The notes: generated by a model from the letters alone, not told the origin. A DNA stretch of 64,000 nucleotides from Rhea pennata (GCF_028389875.1 NC_084663.1:171842301-171906300); one strand, 5' to 3'; counted from the first letter of the stretch, positions 12,871-27,684 are shown. Made by a program: numbers and translations.

Positions 12871-15800
12871 TTTCTTAAATTCAAATGCAAGCCCATAAAA
12901 AGCCCTTCCTGAGAGTCAGAGACATCCTCCTCCCCTTAGCAATTGTGAACACATTGGCTTTCAGAACCACAGTGCATCAAACAACCTGGAGCAACTGATT
13001 TGGATGGAGCTCCATGACATGTCCACAAGGAGCTTTTTTCAGACCAATGCTCACCAGTTCTGTAATGCATAGACCTTCTAAACTCAGCAGACTTCAGGCA
13101 GGACTCAGAAGGACTCTGACCCTTCCCATGGTAGTCTGACGGAATTGCATTAATTTTGGCTCTCTCCACACCTTACACTAGCCTCCAACACTAACATGAT
13201 CTGGACCTTTCAGTTCTTCCATAAGGGACCATACCATATCCCATTTACTCAGTTTTGTGCTATAAAAATACCATTTTGGTGAGATATGGCATGGCCCTCT
13301 GCAATTTTGGATGCTTTAAGCTTGGGGGAAAAGCACAAAATACAGTAAATGTAATGCAGAGCTAGAGTACAATTCATGGGGTCTTGAAGAGACCAACAGC
13401 CAAACGCAGTGTAGCGTGAACATGGTCAGTTTGCTCTGAAGAGCACTACCTCAGAGCTATGAAGACAAGCAGAAGAGAGAGGCGAGCAGGCTCTGGAAAC
13501 AGCAATAAGAAGGAACCTGGCTGGATCTGCTAACCAGACAGCTAATCACAAATTCTGCTTCTTTTTATTGTGGTTCCTTCCCTTTCCCATTCCTCTGCTA
13601 TGAAGTCTAGTGTGCTAATGTCCGAACAGGATGAGCCCTTGACTCGGCACGTAAGCTGGAGAGAGAGACAGGAAGCTCAGTATGAACATGTCTTCCGCAG
13701 GAGGGCTCCTCATTCTGCCAGTTCTACCCTTGACAACAATATTTGTGTTAAGAGATGCCTTAAGGCGTTAGACTGTCACAGTCAACGTGCTGCCTTCCAC
13801 AACACCCACATGCAACACTACCAGCGCTCGCATAAAACTTAAGTATAGATAGTGAAGTCCCCTTCCTCCTCTCCAGTGAGATGGATGTCTGCCTTCCTAT
13901 GAGTAGCAAAGTCCAAGCTGGCCCTTTCCAAAGCTGTGCTCTATAGTTTCCTAATGGCTCATCAGTTAGTAACTTCTGGTATTTGCCAGTGTCTCTCTTA
14001 CCCTTTACTATCAAAAAGGTTTGTGTCTGTGTGTGTCTTGTCTATGACTTCCCCCCTTTACTTACTATCCCTTTTGCATTGAAAATGTCCTCGGTTTGAT
14101 AACCTGAATGAACTGCTGCTCTCACATTTTGAACACCCTTAAAATGTACATTTCCAAAAGTTCTTGCACATACATCCTGACCTCTTCTAGAAGAGCAGAA
14201 TTAAGGATGGCGACTATGGGGCCTTGCAGATACCCCACTGCAGAAGCAGGTGTCAGATTATGATTGCCTCACGTTGGTCACCGTTCTGCTGTGTGATTGC
14301 TGAAGCTGATGGTTCAGTCATTATTGAAATAATTAGAAAGTTATTGCATTATATAATCAGGAGAGGAGTTTTTTCTCTCTCAGCTGGCTTTCTGGAAGAG
14401 AAGACCCTTGGCCTCTGAGATGGCCTGAACATTTGCATCTCTCAGAGCAGAGATGGGCAGAAGAAGACTAAGTGTCCTGCACTGTCAATATTGAATAATT
14501 CTGTTATCTCAGGACAGCTTAAGTGCCTCCTACACTGTATTCCTGAGAGAAACTGAGCTGTCAAGTGCTCAGCTGTGGACACCATTGTGTCCTCCTGCAA
14601 CATGCCAGAGTGGCAGGAGAAGAGTCACTGCCAGCATCCAGACAAAATAGGTCGTATGTATTCAAAGGAAGACCAGTGTGTTTATCTTTCCTATACATTT
14701 ACTCGTCCAGTTGCAGGCAGGACTTGTGTCTGCATTTAGAAGTGACAGGAGTCGATAAGCACCTCCTGAAGGCAGGTGCAGGCAGTGCCAAGAGACAAGG
14801 TAACAGCAGCAGGTCGGATAAGATGGTGTCTTGCCTGCACAAATAGGACAGGTTTTACAACACGTAAGTGTACAACTGTTCTACACTTCCCATCATTTCC
14901 AAAACCCTCCCTGATGGTCTTATCCTTCCTTTTATTTTTTTCTTTACACATACACAAATGCAGAGTTGGATGAGAAAATTATCTTGACAGTCTTTGTCTT
15001 CAGATGTATTTTTTTCTTGTTCCTGTACTTTGAAGATTCACAAGTTTTTCCTAGTGTTAGCTCAATTTGTCTCTAAAAGTCTTTACCTTCTTCTCTGAAC
15101 CCCCCCAATCAGGTTGTATGTCATAAGAGAAAATCTCACAGCAACAATTAAACAGCTGGCTCTTCCATCTGAAGTCTCATACTTTGCTCTCTTCGACCTT
15201 TCCTCCCAAAAAACACAGTCAGCTTCTGTGGTATTGCTAGTGAATGCATTTGAAAATAAGAGTCAGCTAGAGCTAATTATAAAACATTTTCTCCCATGCA
15301 GTATTCTTGAACTTAAATAAATAAAAAAACTCTAGTTAAAATTCTACATTCTCCAACCTTAATTCTGGGGCTAGCTTCAAGATATTCATGCTACTCACTG
15401 TCTACATTTGTGTTAGGCACCTGGAACTGCAGTGAAAAATCTTTGTGGTTTCTCCTATGCCTGCTATTCTCAGTTTCCTAAAGAGATGAGCTCATTAAAA
15501 CAAACAGTGAAAGATGGGAAACGCCTTTGTTTTGCTCATTTCTTATCATGGCGCAAACTACATTGCTTTCATTTCTTCTCTTTCTCCAATTCTTCACCCA
15601 TTGAAAGTTTCCATACTGCTGCATCTCACTAAAAGAAACCTTTAAATGTAATTAGAAAAAAAATCTCCTTTTGAAATTTTCCAAATATTTTTTTCTGAGC
15701 ACCCTGCAAAGAAAATGAGAGTGGACCAAAACTCATTTAGTAATCTCAACTCTGACTATAGAATTTCTTTCAATCTCATTTTAATTCCCCAGCACAAGTT

Positions 15801-18501
15801 TTGCTTTACATAATATTCAAGTCTATCCATCTATATTTGATTGATAAATATTTATATTCTTTGCACAGATCCTACAGCTGCCAACATTTTTTCCATTTAA
15901 TGCAGCACATTCTCGTAGTCACTCACCAATAAAGGAGAACCTACTATTAAGCATACAGACCATTGCACTCTATACATTGCTAGAAAATGGCTCCATGGCT
16001 CACGAGAAAATATTTGATAGCATAGCACATCTTCAATTATTATTTAAAGCAGGCATTACGTTGTAATAGTTAGGTAATACCTACACACTGTTAGGAAATA
16101 TTCTGTGTATACCTGTTGTTTGGGACAAACTGATTCAGTCCCAAACAGAAGAGATGTTCATCAGAAGTATTTTTATGAATATCAGTCAAATAATAATTAG
16201 CCTTAAACAATTTCAGAACTTTTCAAGATGCAGGGAAACAAATTGCTTTAATCTGAAAGTAGATTTTAGTAAAGGACGCACAGGAAGTTTTATGAACTAT
16301 TTCCAACACAATAGTGGAAATGTTACAGTTTTTGCACCTTCTCTGAACTTATTCTTTAGTAACACTAGAAAAAAAAAAATAGCAGGAGAACAACCATCTG
16401 CTAGTTGTTCTTGTTTATCTACTGCTAAAAATACCACTAATGTTCCAGTGTGGTCTCAAATGACAGCACAAAAATAGAAAAAAAATATTTTAAAAGTGAG
16501 TCAGCAAAGGAATTCCTTGTTTACACTGAAGGTTTGTGTTGAGGCTTAATTTGGTGAGACTCTTAGCTGAAATAGCTACCAATCTTCCCCTGAATACTTA
16601 CTTTACACTACATATTTATGCTCTCAGGGGAAAAAAATTTAGAAGGGTATATACATGCTGACATATATATTTTTAAATTTCAAATGCCTTAGATTGAAAT
16701 AGTCACCCTTTATAGTTTATGGAGAGAAGCAGGACCTCCTCTGAAGGCCCTCTTTGGTATCCTTAGGATGACAAGAACTGTCTTCTGGGAATATTTAACA
16801 TAGATCTTATGAATTGTCCTTTCAAAAAATCTGCTTTTCTCATAGAGAGTAAAAAAAAATGGTGAGATGTATAAGTCAGAGTCAGATGTTTAGTCCTGAG
16901 ATCTCTATGTCCAGGGAGATGAAGCTCAGCCAAAAAAGAAGTGCTTATCCAATGGTGCAATACTGGCATGACCTAGTGAATTGTCTGGAGCCTACAAAAC
17001 AGGAGGAATCCTTTAAAACCCACAAAGGGTTACCTGTGTTTGCCAAAGAGAAGGTTGAGGGACTTGTTCCTTTGACGTATTTCTTGAAAAGAAGTTCTTT
17101 GGCTCTATAATCAAAAAGAGGATCAGCCTTGACAAGAAACTATGTTAGGTGGGAATTCACTGAGAAGACTTATATTTTGTTCCTAGAAATATATTAAATA
17201 CCGGTGGTATAACCTAGGCATCACCTGTCAATTAAAAGCAGGAAGAAGAAGAACAAGAGCACAAGGTATTTGAGATTTATAAAATTATTTTACGAAATAT
17301 AAACCAGAATCCTCATTATCCTCACTCATGCGACTAATCCAAAGAGACAGCTCTCACTAAGGCAAACACGACTTGATCCATATGTGCACTGATGTCTTAG
17401 CAAAAACTGGGGCACTTCAAAGGGGCACTTCTATGCTACCAAAAAAGAGAGCTTGGGAGCGAGCACAGAGGCTAAACCTTGATCGTCCACATTGCTCAAT
17501 TACTAATGCATACGGTTTGGGGCAATAATCCTTCACTGTGTTAGTGTAGCTCAGGGACACGTGTCCAGGTATTTGCTGTCCCCCCCACCATGAGGTGGCT
17601 TGGCAGTAGCACAGGTGCTTTTGGTCTGCCCCAGCTGCTAATCATGCCCAAAAGTCAATTCAAGAGCTGGCGTGGAGAGCAGACCTGCCAGACCAGCGAC
17701 CTGTTCGCTCAAACTCTTGCTCATCCACCACTGAACTGAGTGGCTGGTACGTCTGCTTATGAGTCTGTCCATGTTTTATCAGCGCCCCTGCCTCGTAATT
17801 CATCTAGCTGGTTTTCTTCAGTGTCGCAGAACTACAGCTATGATACCTTCGCCTTGCAGGTTTTTTAGCAGCTCAGCTCCAAACACGTAGGAGTATGAAG
17901 CATGTTTTCACACTTATTGGGAGAGCACCTGGAAGGGCTTGTATCTGTGTGGTCTTGCAAAACAAGTATTAAGCAGCAGTGATAGTTCTAGTAGTAATAG
18001 TCACTTGGAAAAATATCTACAGTTATATCTGAGAGGCAGAAAGATCTTCCCAAAGGACTAACTACCCACTGTTTGTTCAATGTGATTCTACATCAATCTT
18101 TTCCAGGCACTTAAATTATCTCATTTTTCAAGAAAGAATAAAATCTTTTTTCTTGCAGTCAATTAGAAACTTCTTTTACAATGAATAAGCTTAATCTTGT
18201 TATCAACATATACTCTATTATCAAGAAATGTGCGTAATATGATTTCAGATCCCATTAAAATGAAAAGATACATCTAATATAATCTATGAATAACCATATC
18301 AGAACTGTGACCACAGAAATCTTTCATTTGCTTGAAACAAAACACAGTTCTGATGCATTGAAAACAAAGCTAAATTATGTGAACACCACAAAGCTGGTAT
18401 TCACATGGTCCTGGTGGCAACAACTTGGTTGCTAGGCTTCAAAAATCTGCATATCTTCTGGAAAGAGCTACTGCTGCATAAACTGTATTATGAATCCCCT
18501 C

Positions 18502-18518
18502 TTTTTTTTTTTTTTTTT
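18502..18518. repeat. T17 homopolymer
   Basis: Seventeen uninterrupted T. No retrocopy identified on either side. Confidence 0.95.
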
Positions 18519-21500
18519 CTTTCGGGAATACTAATACTCTCAATTAGCTAAAAATCCTTTTGATCAAAACATAGCATTAACAGGATGAGCTTGCAATCCT
18601 TGAATACACAAGTACATTTGAGTATGTTTTCAGTAACAGTCAGATAATGACTCTTCCATGGTGAATAAAACTAAGCTTGCTTAGAGTTTTTATTATTGTA
18701 CGGTCATTTGAGGCCCTTTCTGAGTTATATGCTGCTATCTTATGATGCTGCAATGTGGTTTTAAGGCTCTCCAAATTAATCATTCTTAAGTGCAGCATTT
18801 GTAGATTGTTACAAATTTATTGCAAAAAACTATTATCATGAGGGCACATCTGATTGAGTTCAGTTACCCAGGACTTGCATTTATTGAAACAACATCTACT
18901 ATTGTTCATTAAAGAAACTCGTGAAGCTTTTCTGTCTCTTTAGGAAAAAAGGGGAAAAACACTTAAGTAGTTACAAGGTGTTATCTGGAGTTAATCTCTG
19001 GAGAATTTGATTTTGATTCATCATGATAAATTGGAGTTATGACTTGAATTAGCAGATTGAGTTATGAATTGTTTAGTAAAAATAGGGACTCAGGACCTGA
19101 CTCTGTTGTTACCCACACAGTAACTACATTCACATCAGAGAAATACACCTATTTTAAGTTACTGGTGGAAAATCAGTTACTCCAGTATAACCGAGAGGAT
19201 AATCAAACCAATTAAACAAGAGTGCATGAAGGAACTGCTATACCTTGAACTACATTTTCACTCCAGTTTACATAGATTTGCACTAATTATACTTTTTCAA
19301 AGCTAACTGCATAAAGCAAAAGGTAAGCATTTGGTCAGCAATCCCTCTGGGCTACTCCAGAAATAGTACTTTGACTTCTGCCATCCAGATCATCACCATG
19401 CTGCATGCCTCAGCTGTCCACCAGCTGCAGGAGGATCTCAGAGTCCAGTAGGCTGAAACCATCTTCTCTGGCTTAGTCCCTGAACAAACACAGAGTGACT
19501 AAGTCATACCATACCTCAGCCCACCAAGTCGACCAGCGTAGATCCAGTGGGATTCAGTTACATCTTGCAATCCTCCCCGACTCGGGAACTAATAGATTGC
19601 GGGTAAAATCTGTATTCCTAAAGACAGCTCTACCATACAGAAATGTTAAAAAGCTGTGGGGGAGCTGTACAGCCCTCTAAAACGCACGCTGTGCTCTGCT
19701 CAATGAACCAGATCAATTTCTATTATTTGGACCATGAAGTCTCCTGCAGGCTTCTCTGTGGTTCTTATTAAATCAAGGACACATTCAAGATACGGGTATG
19801 TCTTATCGCTGCTGTGTGATATGCTGGCTCTGATTGTAATCTACAATCTTGTCTTTATTCTTATTCATCCCTTCAGCATCAAAAATAATCTCGGATCATC
19901 ACTTACCATATCTGCTGGTCCCTTGGCCGAGCATGCCAAAGAGGATCATAAAGGCAATATTCAGATGTTTCAGAACTTAATTGGTGACTGAAGCTCACAG
20001 TTTCAGGTGAACCTGGACTTCAAATCCTATTCCATGCATGTGCAATATAGGTTTACTTGATAACAGCTTCCAGAGGGGAAATGCAAAATGTAACTTTCCC
20101 CGCTCATGCTGTGATTGCTGCTCTTGTGCTCAAACTAATTCGTCCCCAAGCTTGCATAATTTTTAAAAGAAAACATAGTCAATGATGTAGAGAGTGAGAG
20201 GGTGGCGACTGATTTCACTTAATGCTGTTGCTCTCTTTGCAATAGACTTCTAAAATTACTGAGCAATAGCTAGTATGCCTTCTGCCCCATGAATGCCCTG
20301 TTTTCTGCTCCCCTGTCTATTGTATGTCTTTTTTTTTCAAGATAGTTTTTTATTTCATTTCTTTTCAGATAGTTTCAGTGTTCTCTGTTTGAAAGAAATA
20401 GCCATTATCTGTCTACCACTAGCAGAAATCCGGCAAACAAAGAAATCTAGCAATGACAAAATGATAATACCAGAGAACAAAAGGTTATTATTTATGGTGT
20501 CTTAAATCTCCAGGGGGAAAGATTATACAGAGGAATTGAAAGAAGAGAGGTAGGAGGAAGAGAGGTTCTTGCTGAATAATAAAAAATTAATCATTGCTGC
20601 TCACTTATGTGTTTGTACTTTGTTTTGAAGAGTAGCATCATCCTATATTGACTCTTAGCTCAATTAGAAAAGAGCAAATTCCAGCATCGTATTAGGTTTT
20701 ATTCGGAAGAATAGCTCCGGTAATTTAATATCCACCAGGCCATTAGCCAGAGCTGAATTTGTTTGCTGTGCAGACAAAAATAGGTCTGCTCTTCCACTAC
20801 ATAACTATTGCTGCAAGTTTTTTTCTAAAAAACACAACTTGCATTTCTAAACTATATAGTTCCACTTCTTTTACATACAGTGTGATCCAAAAATGAGTAA
20901 ACATCTCTGTTTGCCTGACATGTGACATTGCAAATCTTAGGTCAGGACCTCAGTGAGCAGAATCAGGCTGCTGAAAGCCAGCCAGCTTTGCCAAGTGTCA
21001 TCAGCTAAGCACGACTTTGCAGGCAATATTGCCATGTCAATGAGAATCAGTCAGTGCCTTCATCTAAATTCCCGGCACGCTGTTGCAGTATTACTTTTCC
21101 TGGATTTGTATTTGAAGCTTGCTGTGCTAGCAGCAGCACTCTGCTAAGACCCGTGAAAGCACTTCCTCCGCAGGCATGAGCAGCACAGGTTTTCCTACCT
21201 GCAGCAGAATATTTTCCTCTGGTTCACCTGCCGGGGAGGATACCTACAGGTAAAACAGTTGACAACTAGCAACAGCTATGATGCTAAGTAGGTATATTCA
21301 ACACAGACGCACACTCATACAGCTCTGGTCTTACGCTCGGATGTCTTATGGTCATGATTATGTCTTGGGCTTTACAATCAGATAATCCTACAGATAAGGG
21401 ATAAAAATATCCAATATAAGATGGTAAATTTTGCAAAGGTTTGTCATTTCAATAATTTTTGCCATTTTGTGTTCTACTGCATCTCCTAAGCCAAATTTAG

Positions 21501-24500
21501 GGAACTTAATTTCTTGTTGATCCATAAACTAAACTCAAACGAACCATAATGACACATTCTCCAGCTCCAAAGGGAAGCACATTCATTTGTGTTTTGAGAA
21601 GCACACTGATATATGCAATTCTTTTCTAAATTTTATTAAAGCTGCTTTAAATTTGCTTAATTTTATGTGTTGGAGGTTTGGGTTTTTTCTTTTTTTTCTT
21701 TCACTTCTGTCCTGGCCCTAAAAAGGTGGCAGCAGGGTTTGATGTGGAAGCACCTTAGCTGAATACAAGTTGAAATCACTCACTCATTACAACATATTTA
21801 TTGATCACCTTTTACATACAGCAAAATTCTTTTGACAGAGACATGATGCTTGGTTGGTGTGGACAGACTCATTGTGAACACTGGAGAAAAAAAAGCCCTC
21901 GTAAGACTGAAAACTGCATAAAGGTGCATTAAACTCAATGGCTTAGATGGTTAATATTGCATAATTTTGAAATAAAATATCAGAGGTTAATTAGTGTCAA
22001 TAATTTTCTCTTCCTCCTATGGTCAACTACAAAATCATTTTATTTGAAACTCTTTTGCAGAAGGAGGTCAAATCATCACAGGTTAAAACTATCTATCTCA
22101 AATGTTGAAGTTAAAAATGAAGCATTCAACATCTAAAACCAAAAGTGCTCACTTCAATATTTATTGTCTCACAGCAACTCGAATGTTGCTAAAAGTAAAT
22201 CACTGAAATATACTCAGGCTTGAAACTTCTAAAGTGAATTTTTAAAATTCAATAAATAAATGAATGTATCCATCTGTTGTATACAATCATGTTAAAGTTG
22301 GGCTGTATTAATGGTGTTTCAGTGCATTTTTCATGCACAGTAAGCTGAGTTATATGTGAGTTATAGGTAAACATTTCCTTGCTTGTTATGGTTTGGCATT
22401 TTCAAAAGAGTCTAGCCTTGTTCTGATTGCTAGAGGGGAGCACTACACAAAGTTACACCTGTGCTCCTTTATCCATTGTTACGTTGTTGATTTCATACAA
22501 AAAATGAAAAGTTAAAAGAAAATGGAAAATTCTTTGCACTTCCATAACTAATAATATAAAGTTATTCCTCGGCTTGGGGCATAGCAGTAAGGAGAAGACA
22601 AAAAATGGATATGTTCAAAGCACAGAAATTGAAAGGGCGATATGTGTTACTGGAAGAACGCTTGAGGGATAATTTAGGTGGGATTCTGCAAGGAACATCC
22701 AGAGACAAACATAAATTTCTGTCATGGTATTTCCCAGATGGAGTAAAGGATGTTATTAATTATCTCCATGGTAGCAGACACTTCATGGATTAAAGTAAGG
22801 AAAGAGGCAAAACATCATGTATTTTCCTTTATTTAAAATTTTTTTTAAATACACTCTGAAGGGAAAAGTCCCTCTCTCTACAATATACAAAGAAATGACT
22901 TCTAAGGTGTCCTACTGCTAAGTTCAGCTGGTATGCATTAACAGAGAGAAAAAAAAATAAAAATAAAATGAAGACAATTCTGCTCTGGTCCCGATTCGGG
23001 AAAACATAAACAAGCCTTATTTGATCCTAAATACCAGTTTAAATGCCAACTCAGTGGGACTTTAAATGCAATACACTTAGCGAAAGTTCAAAAAGATAAA
23101 TTTTGTCTAAAAAGAAATCTAACCTAAGCTGTTCATATAGACTCCTTTAATAGTCAAGGGAAGGAGATAGGCAGACCCCGAAGGAGATTCATAACACAGC
23201 CACAGTCACCTCACAGTGAGCTGAACTGTCCCCTAAAGCACTTATCTTTATCCATATTGGCAACAGCAGGAGTCTAGAGGATTAGGAAATTGTTTGGCTG
23301 AACCACGGTCTCTGTCCTGAATCCATGTCCTCACACCAAGATGTACAACAGGGCCAGTGCAGCACTTTGAAGGTCTGCGCTTCACCAAAACACAGACAAG
23401 ATGCCCCAAGCTCTCTAGGCAGGCAAAGGAGAAAAACTGGCATTTTAAAAAAGCAATGATATGTTTATCAGTTCTAGGTCTCTACACTAGGATGAGATGA
23501 ATCACCCCTCTTCCCCTCCACTCTGCAAGAGGGAAGCATAAAACCATTCCCGCTAGAGTTACTACCTTCCTTGGAGACTGTTGGACGAATCCCATCTCAG
23601 AAACCCCATGAGACTGGTCTGGGTGTAGATACACCGCATCATAGACAATTTCCAGTCTTTGAGCGGTGGTAGCAGAGACACCAGGCCAGGCGCACATGCT
23701 TTTTGAGAAACCTGTCTAAACTAGGTGAGTCAGCAAGTGATTCCTCTTCTGTCAAAAATTACTGCCAAGAGTTAATTGTTTCCGAACAGAAAGGGTTATC
23801 AGGCGGCGGCAGAAAGCAGTTGGGCTGGAATATACGGTTTTCTGCCAAATCTGTCGTATGTAGTTGGTCTGCATCTCATTTTAAAATTGTTATGCTTGTG
23901 TCTGTGGCAACATTTTGCCTCCACAAACATGTTACTGAAAGTATATGCAATCTCACATTTCGATTTCTGAACAGCTTGCTTCATAGTCCATTCAAGGGGA
24001 ACAGAGCAAGAAAGAGAGGCTGTACAAACACTGTTCATCATACTACTTAAAAATATCAGCAGTTAGCTCCAGGTTGCCTCCAGTGCCTCAGCCTTTGGAC
24101 TCCACCAAGTCCTGCTTCCTCAAACGATGCTGACTGCAATCTCCCCTGAATGAAAGTTCAGACCACTGAAGTTTCTGCTTCCGAAACCTCACTTTCCCTC
24201 ATTCTCATTTTCCTTATTTCTCCGTCTGACAGGAGCTTGTTCATTCTGTTCTCTCTTTCCCCCATCAAGTATTATCAAAATGTTAATTTCCCTTTTCATT
24301 TTTCCCCTATGCTATGGAGAAAATACTGAAAACCCCTGGCAGCTCCACTTTCACTCTCATCTTCCCTCAATTGCTTTCACCGCTAAACTTTCTTTATTCT
24401 AGCTCACTTTGTGTCCTAGATTCTATGGGTTGTTGGCAGTTGCCTTCATTTTATCTTTTAATCTTCTCCTGTCACTCTTCTGAGCTGCTATTTCAGGCTT

Positions 24501-27500
24501 ATCTCAGTCACCTGCCATTCACTCCAATTCCCTGCCTTCAGTTCACTTCCTTTTATGAGACATCTTAGACACTCACCATATTAGTACTCTATTAAAAAAA
24601 AATCAGATACACATAGGACTAAACTCTGTTCTGCTATGTCTATACATACTTACTGATTTAAATGGAGAAAAGCTGTCTTAAATGTGAGAAGAACCGAGCT
24701 CTCAACCTCCAGTGTGTCTATCAGAGTGCTTTGAAAATGGTAAAGACAGATGAGATCAAAAGACTGCGTGGAGAAGCATACATAACTGGGTACAAGTGTT
24801 CTTTATTTATTTATTTATTTTTACTCTGATCAGGCAGTGATGTTTTGCAATGCAAAAAGAATTGCTATAACACTTCTTTGAGGAAAGAAAAATACTTTCT
24901 TCAACACCAATTTTGAAACCTCATGAAACTTTGTAACTTTCCCGTTCTCTGACACCAGGTTTGGACAAAATCAGTTTTAAAATGGATTTACATAAGCGTT
25001 AAATTAAAATGAACACCAAAACTTTGTGAAGGATCCCCAATCACTCCTCAGTACTTTCCTTCCCATAGTTTAATGTAGACTGCTACATCAAGGATCGCAA
25101 TGAGCACTAAATATTAGTGTTAGTCACCTATCAATAAACTCCCATGCCCTAGCACCTATTTATTAAATCTCCTCTTAATTGGTTTAAATGCCACACTAAC
25201 AGCCAAGTTAATAAATGAAATGGCTATATAATGAGCAAAATATGTCAAAAACAGTAAACAATGCATCAGTCTAAATTTTGCAGTGTAAAAGTGGAAAATT
25301 ATTCTGGTAGTCTTATTTTCATTCAGAGAAGCCCTTATTCTGAGTATTGTGAGGTGCACCCTAAAAAGTCATGAGGGGGACTCAGCTTACTGTAAACAAA
25401 TCATTTTAGAAAACACCTTTCAAACTTTTCTTGCTTATCACCTCAAGGCCATACCACTGATATTTGCAGGAGTTATGATGGCAGTCAAGACATACAGACG
25501 TTTAACAAATGAGCTTTGCTCACTCTGACAGCAGCTTTCCTACATACTTTGGGTTCCGCAGAAATAAAAGGTGTACAATGATGATTTTTCTCTCCCTGCT
25601 TTTCCTGCCATCCGATATGCGGTAATTGCATCCTGCAGAGCAAAAGAAAAACATCCCCAACATGTTACACAAAGCAATGAAACAAAAGAATAGACAAGAC
25701 GACACTGTAGGCTATCACATTTTTAATACCAGGCTATGCTGGCTGCCAGCCTGTGAAGACACTTTCTCACACACCTTCAGTTCCCTGTCTGACCTCCCTG
25801 GGGGCCCTGAGCCTCCAACTCTCCATGCTATTTTTGCATTGCTACTTGCTGCAGAATATTCAATGTCATGAATTACAACTCAGAAATTACACTGCATCTA
25901 TTACAAAAGCAGCTTAAAGCATGTATGGAAATATCAGTAGTATTCAAGGTCAGATGAGAACCCCAAACCGTCCAACTCATTTAAAAGATAAATGCCTAAA
26001 AGTTGCATGACTTTTATTACATGCTGAACTAAAGAGGTACTTGAACCACTAACAGGGTTAATGTAGCAATGGTCAACTTATTTTGGTAAATGCACTGCAA
26101 TCAAATAGAAATTTAGAAGATCCAGTGCGGATTATGTTTCTCTTGCAGCTGATACTCAGAAAAGTGTCAGCATGCATGCTTAAAGTCCTAAAAATCAGCG
26201 CTACAACAAGCCAGCGTATGCTTTACAGGAGCCTGTGCTTTAAGTTAGCTGTTTTCTATGTTTATGTACTACAATTTTCATCTGCATCTGTAGTTAGAAA
26301 AAATGAACTTACTGCAATTACTTGGAATTGCTGCTCAGCAGATATAAACTGCTGTAAGTCCCATAGGACTGTAGAATCAGAGCCCATAGATTTGCACAGG
26401 AAAACTCAGAGCATAGGGGTTTTCTTGTTAGGCTTTTCCTCTCTTCTTTACCCTGCCAAAAGCCATGGGTATAAGACAAGCAGATGCCAGGTTCAAGCCC
26501 ACTGTTTCCCTCAGTTTCCTGCAGTTTCCTCTGGGAAATCATTCATGGAGGTCCCTGCTGGTCCCATGGCACAGCTTAATCCCTGCTGTTGTAAATCAAA
26601 TAAAAAGACTAGGGAAAATATCACCGTTGCAAGGCTGGACGAAACCACACAGAGAAAGACCAACTCAAAATCAGCCTGAAAAAACACATGCAAACAGATT
26701 TGTGAGAGAAAAAAGACTGCTTTCTTATGAGCCTTCTTGAAAACAGCTCAGCACCAGAAAGCAGAGACATTATTCCCGTTATTCCCCTGCAGCAGTCAGA
26801 AAGCTCACATGTAGCCAGCCACTGCCGCTTCCTAAACAAGGAGAAGTCATTAAAAATCAAGTTTGCTGGAAAACGCACACAGCTGGGTTATGGCAGAGAG
26901 TTAAAGGAACCTTCTCAACTCAGATTTGCTTCCAGAATCCAGATTTTGCAAAAACAAGCCTTTGCAGAACCACACTTTTGGTTTTGTTTTAAAACGTCTA
27001 TGAAAATAGATTGGTTTTAAACAAACGACGTATTCCCCAGCAGTGTCAGTGACCTAAGCTTCCTCGGGCATGCAGCCTGAAAGCAAAACCAATCTTCAAC
27101 TAAAACGGAGCTGACCTCCATGTCTAAATGGAGCAAAGGGAAGGACAGGAACGAATGAGCTGTCCGCAGCCCCAGCAGCGAAGAGCCGTTTAATATCTTC
27201 AGCCTTACTGAGGTAAGAGGTTGATCTCAATCTTCCTTGAATCAGTGACAAGATTTTCAGTGACTTTTATGGAACTGTACAATTATTATAACATATCATC
27301 TAACACATATTTAGCAATAATTAACAGCTTATTAACTAATTAATTATCAAATCCTCTAAGATTTATCCATGTAAAAAGAAAATAACATCTAACATCTTTC
27401 TGAAAGCTTCATGGTGACCAGCTGGCTTTGCCGGAGGAGCTGTTTCAGGTTTCTTTTACTGATAATTCAGCACAGAATTTGGACATAAAGCATATTTCAT

Positions 27501-27544
27501 ACCATACTGAATTATTTGTTCCAAACATGAGGCTTTAGGAAACC
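18519..27544. other. Intergenic, no gene seen
   Basis: AT-rich sequence with an (ATTT)n run at 24802-24823. At 26083-26679 on the plus strand a 198-codon ORF without an ATG at its edge stands out by length, but it matches no family I know, lacks domain features and overlaps opposite-strand ORFs. I treat it as chance. Several TAAT-rich stretches (for example 20640-20790) look like candidate conserved noncoding DNA, but only an alignment can show this. Confidence 0.6.
24802..24823. repeat. (ATTT)n microsatellite
   Basis: About five TTTA units. Simple repeat. Confidence 0.9.
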
Positions 27545-27684
27545 ACCATAGAATCATAGAATGGTAAGGTTGGAAGGGACTTCTGGAGATCATCTAGTCC
27601 AACCCCCAGCGTAGCCCATAGGGGGATTCAACCCATGACCTCGGCTTTAGCAGCACCACGCTCTATCCCACTGAGCTAAACCTG
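27545..27684 (-). mobile_element. tRNA-derived SINE with CR1 tail
   Basis: Read on the minus strand, the element starts with a tRNA-like head: TTTAGCTCAGTGGGATAGAG (A box TAGCTCAGTGG), GCGTGGTGCTGCTAAAGCC, then a degraded B box GGGTTGAATCC and TATGGGCTACG. It then passes straight into a CR1 3' end (GGTTGGACTAGATGATCTCC, AAGTCCCTTCCAACC) ending in two ATTCTATG units. The head most resembles tRNA-Ile as I remember it, though the anticodon position reads GCT rather than AAT. This layout is that of the songbird SINE TguSINE1, where the CR1 tail lets CR1 proteins mobilise a Pol III transcript. At 140 bp it looks nearly full length. It is not a functional tRNA gene because the acceptor stem is gone. 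Confidence 0.82.

Larger units (their letters stand above)
7761..18501. other. Intergenic, no gene seen
   Basis: About 10.7 kb of AT-rich DNA without a recognisable exon, RNA gene or transposon. It includes a small hairpin at 8574-8615 and an AT dinucleotide run at 12859-12870. ORFs of 60-110 codons occur on both strands without domain features. Confidence 0.65.

Noticed and set aside
17340..17960. A GC-richer stretch as a possible LTR or exon
   Set aside because: No terminal TG...CA pair, poly(A) signal or convincing splice sites could be found together.
18415..18440. GGCAAC ... GTTGCT as an RFX site
   Set aside because: The half-sites point the wrong way (everted) and the spacing does not match the X-box.
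26083..26679. A 198-codon gene on the plus strand
   Set aside because: It has no ATG at its start, no domain, overlapping opposite-strand ORFs and ordinary intergenic composition.
27600..27684. A tRNA gene on the minus strand
   Set aside because: A- and B-box-like sequences are present, but the 3' acceptor half runs into a CR1 tail and the cloverleaf is incomplete. It is the head of a SINE.
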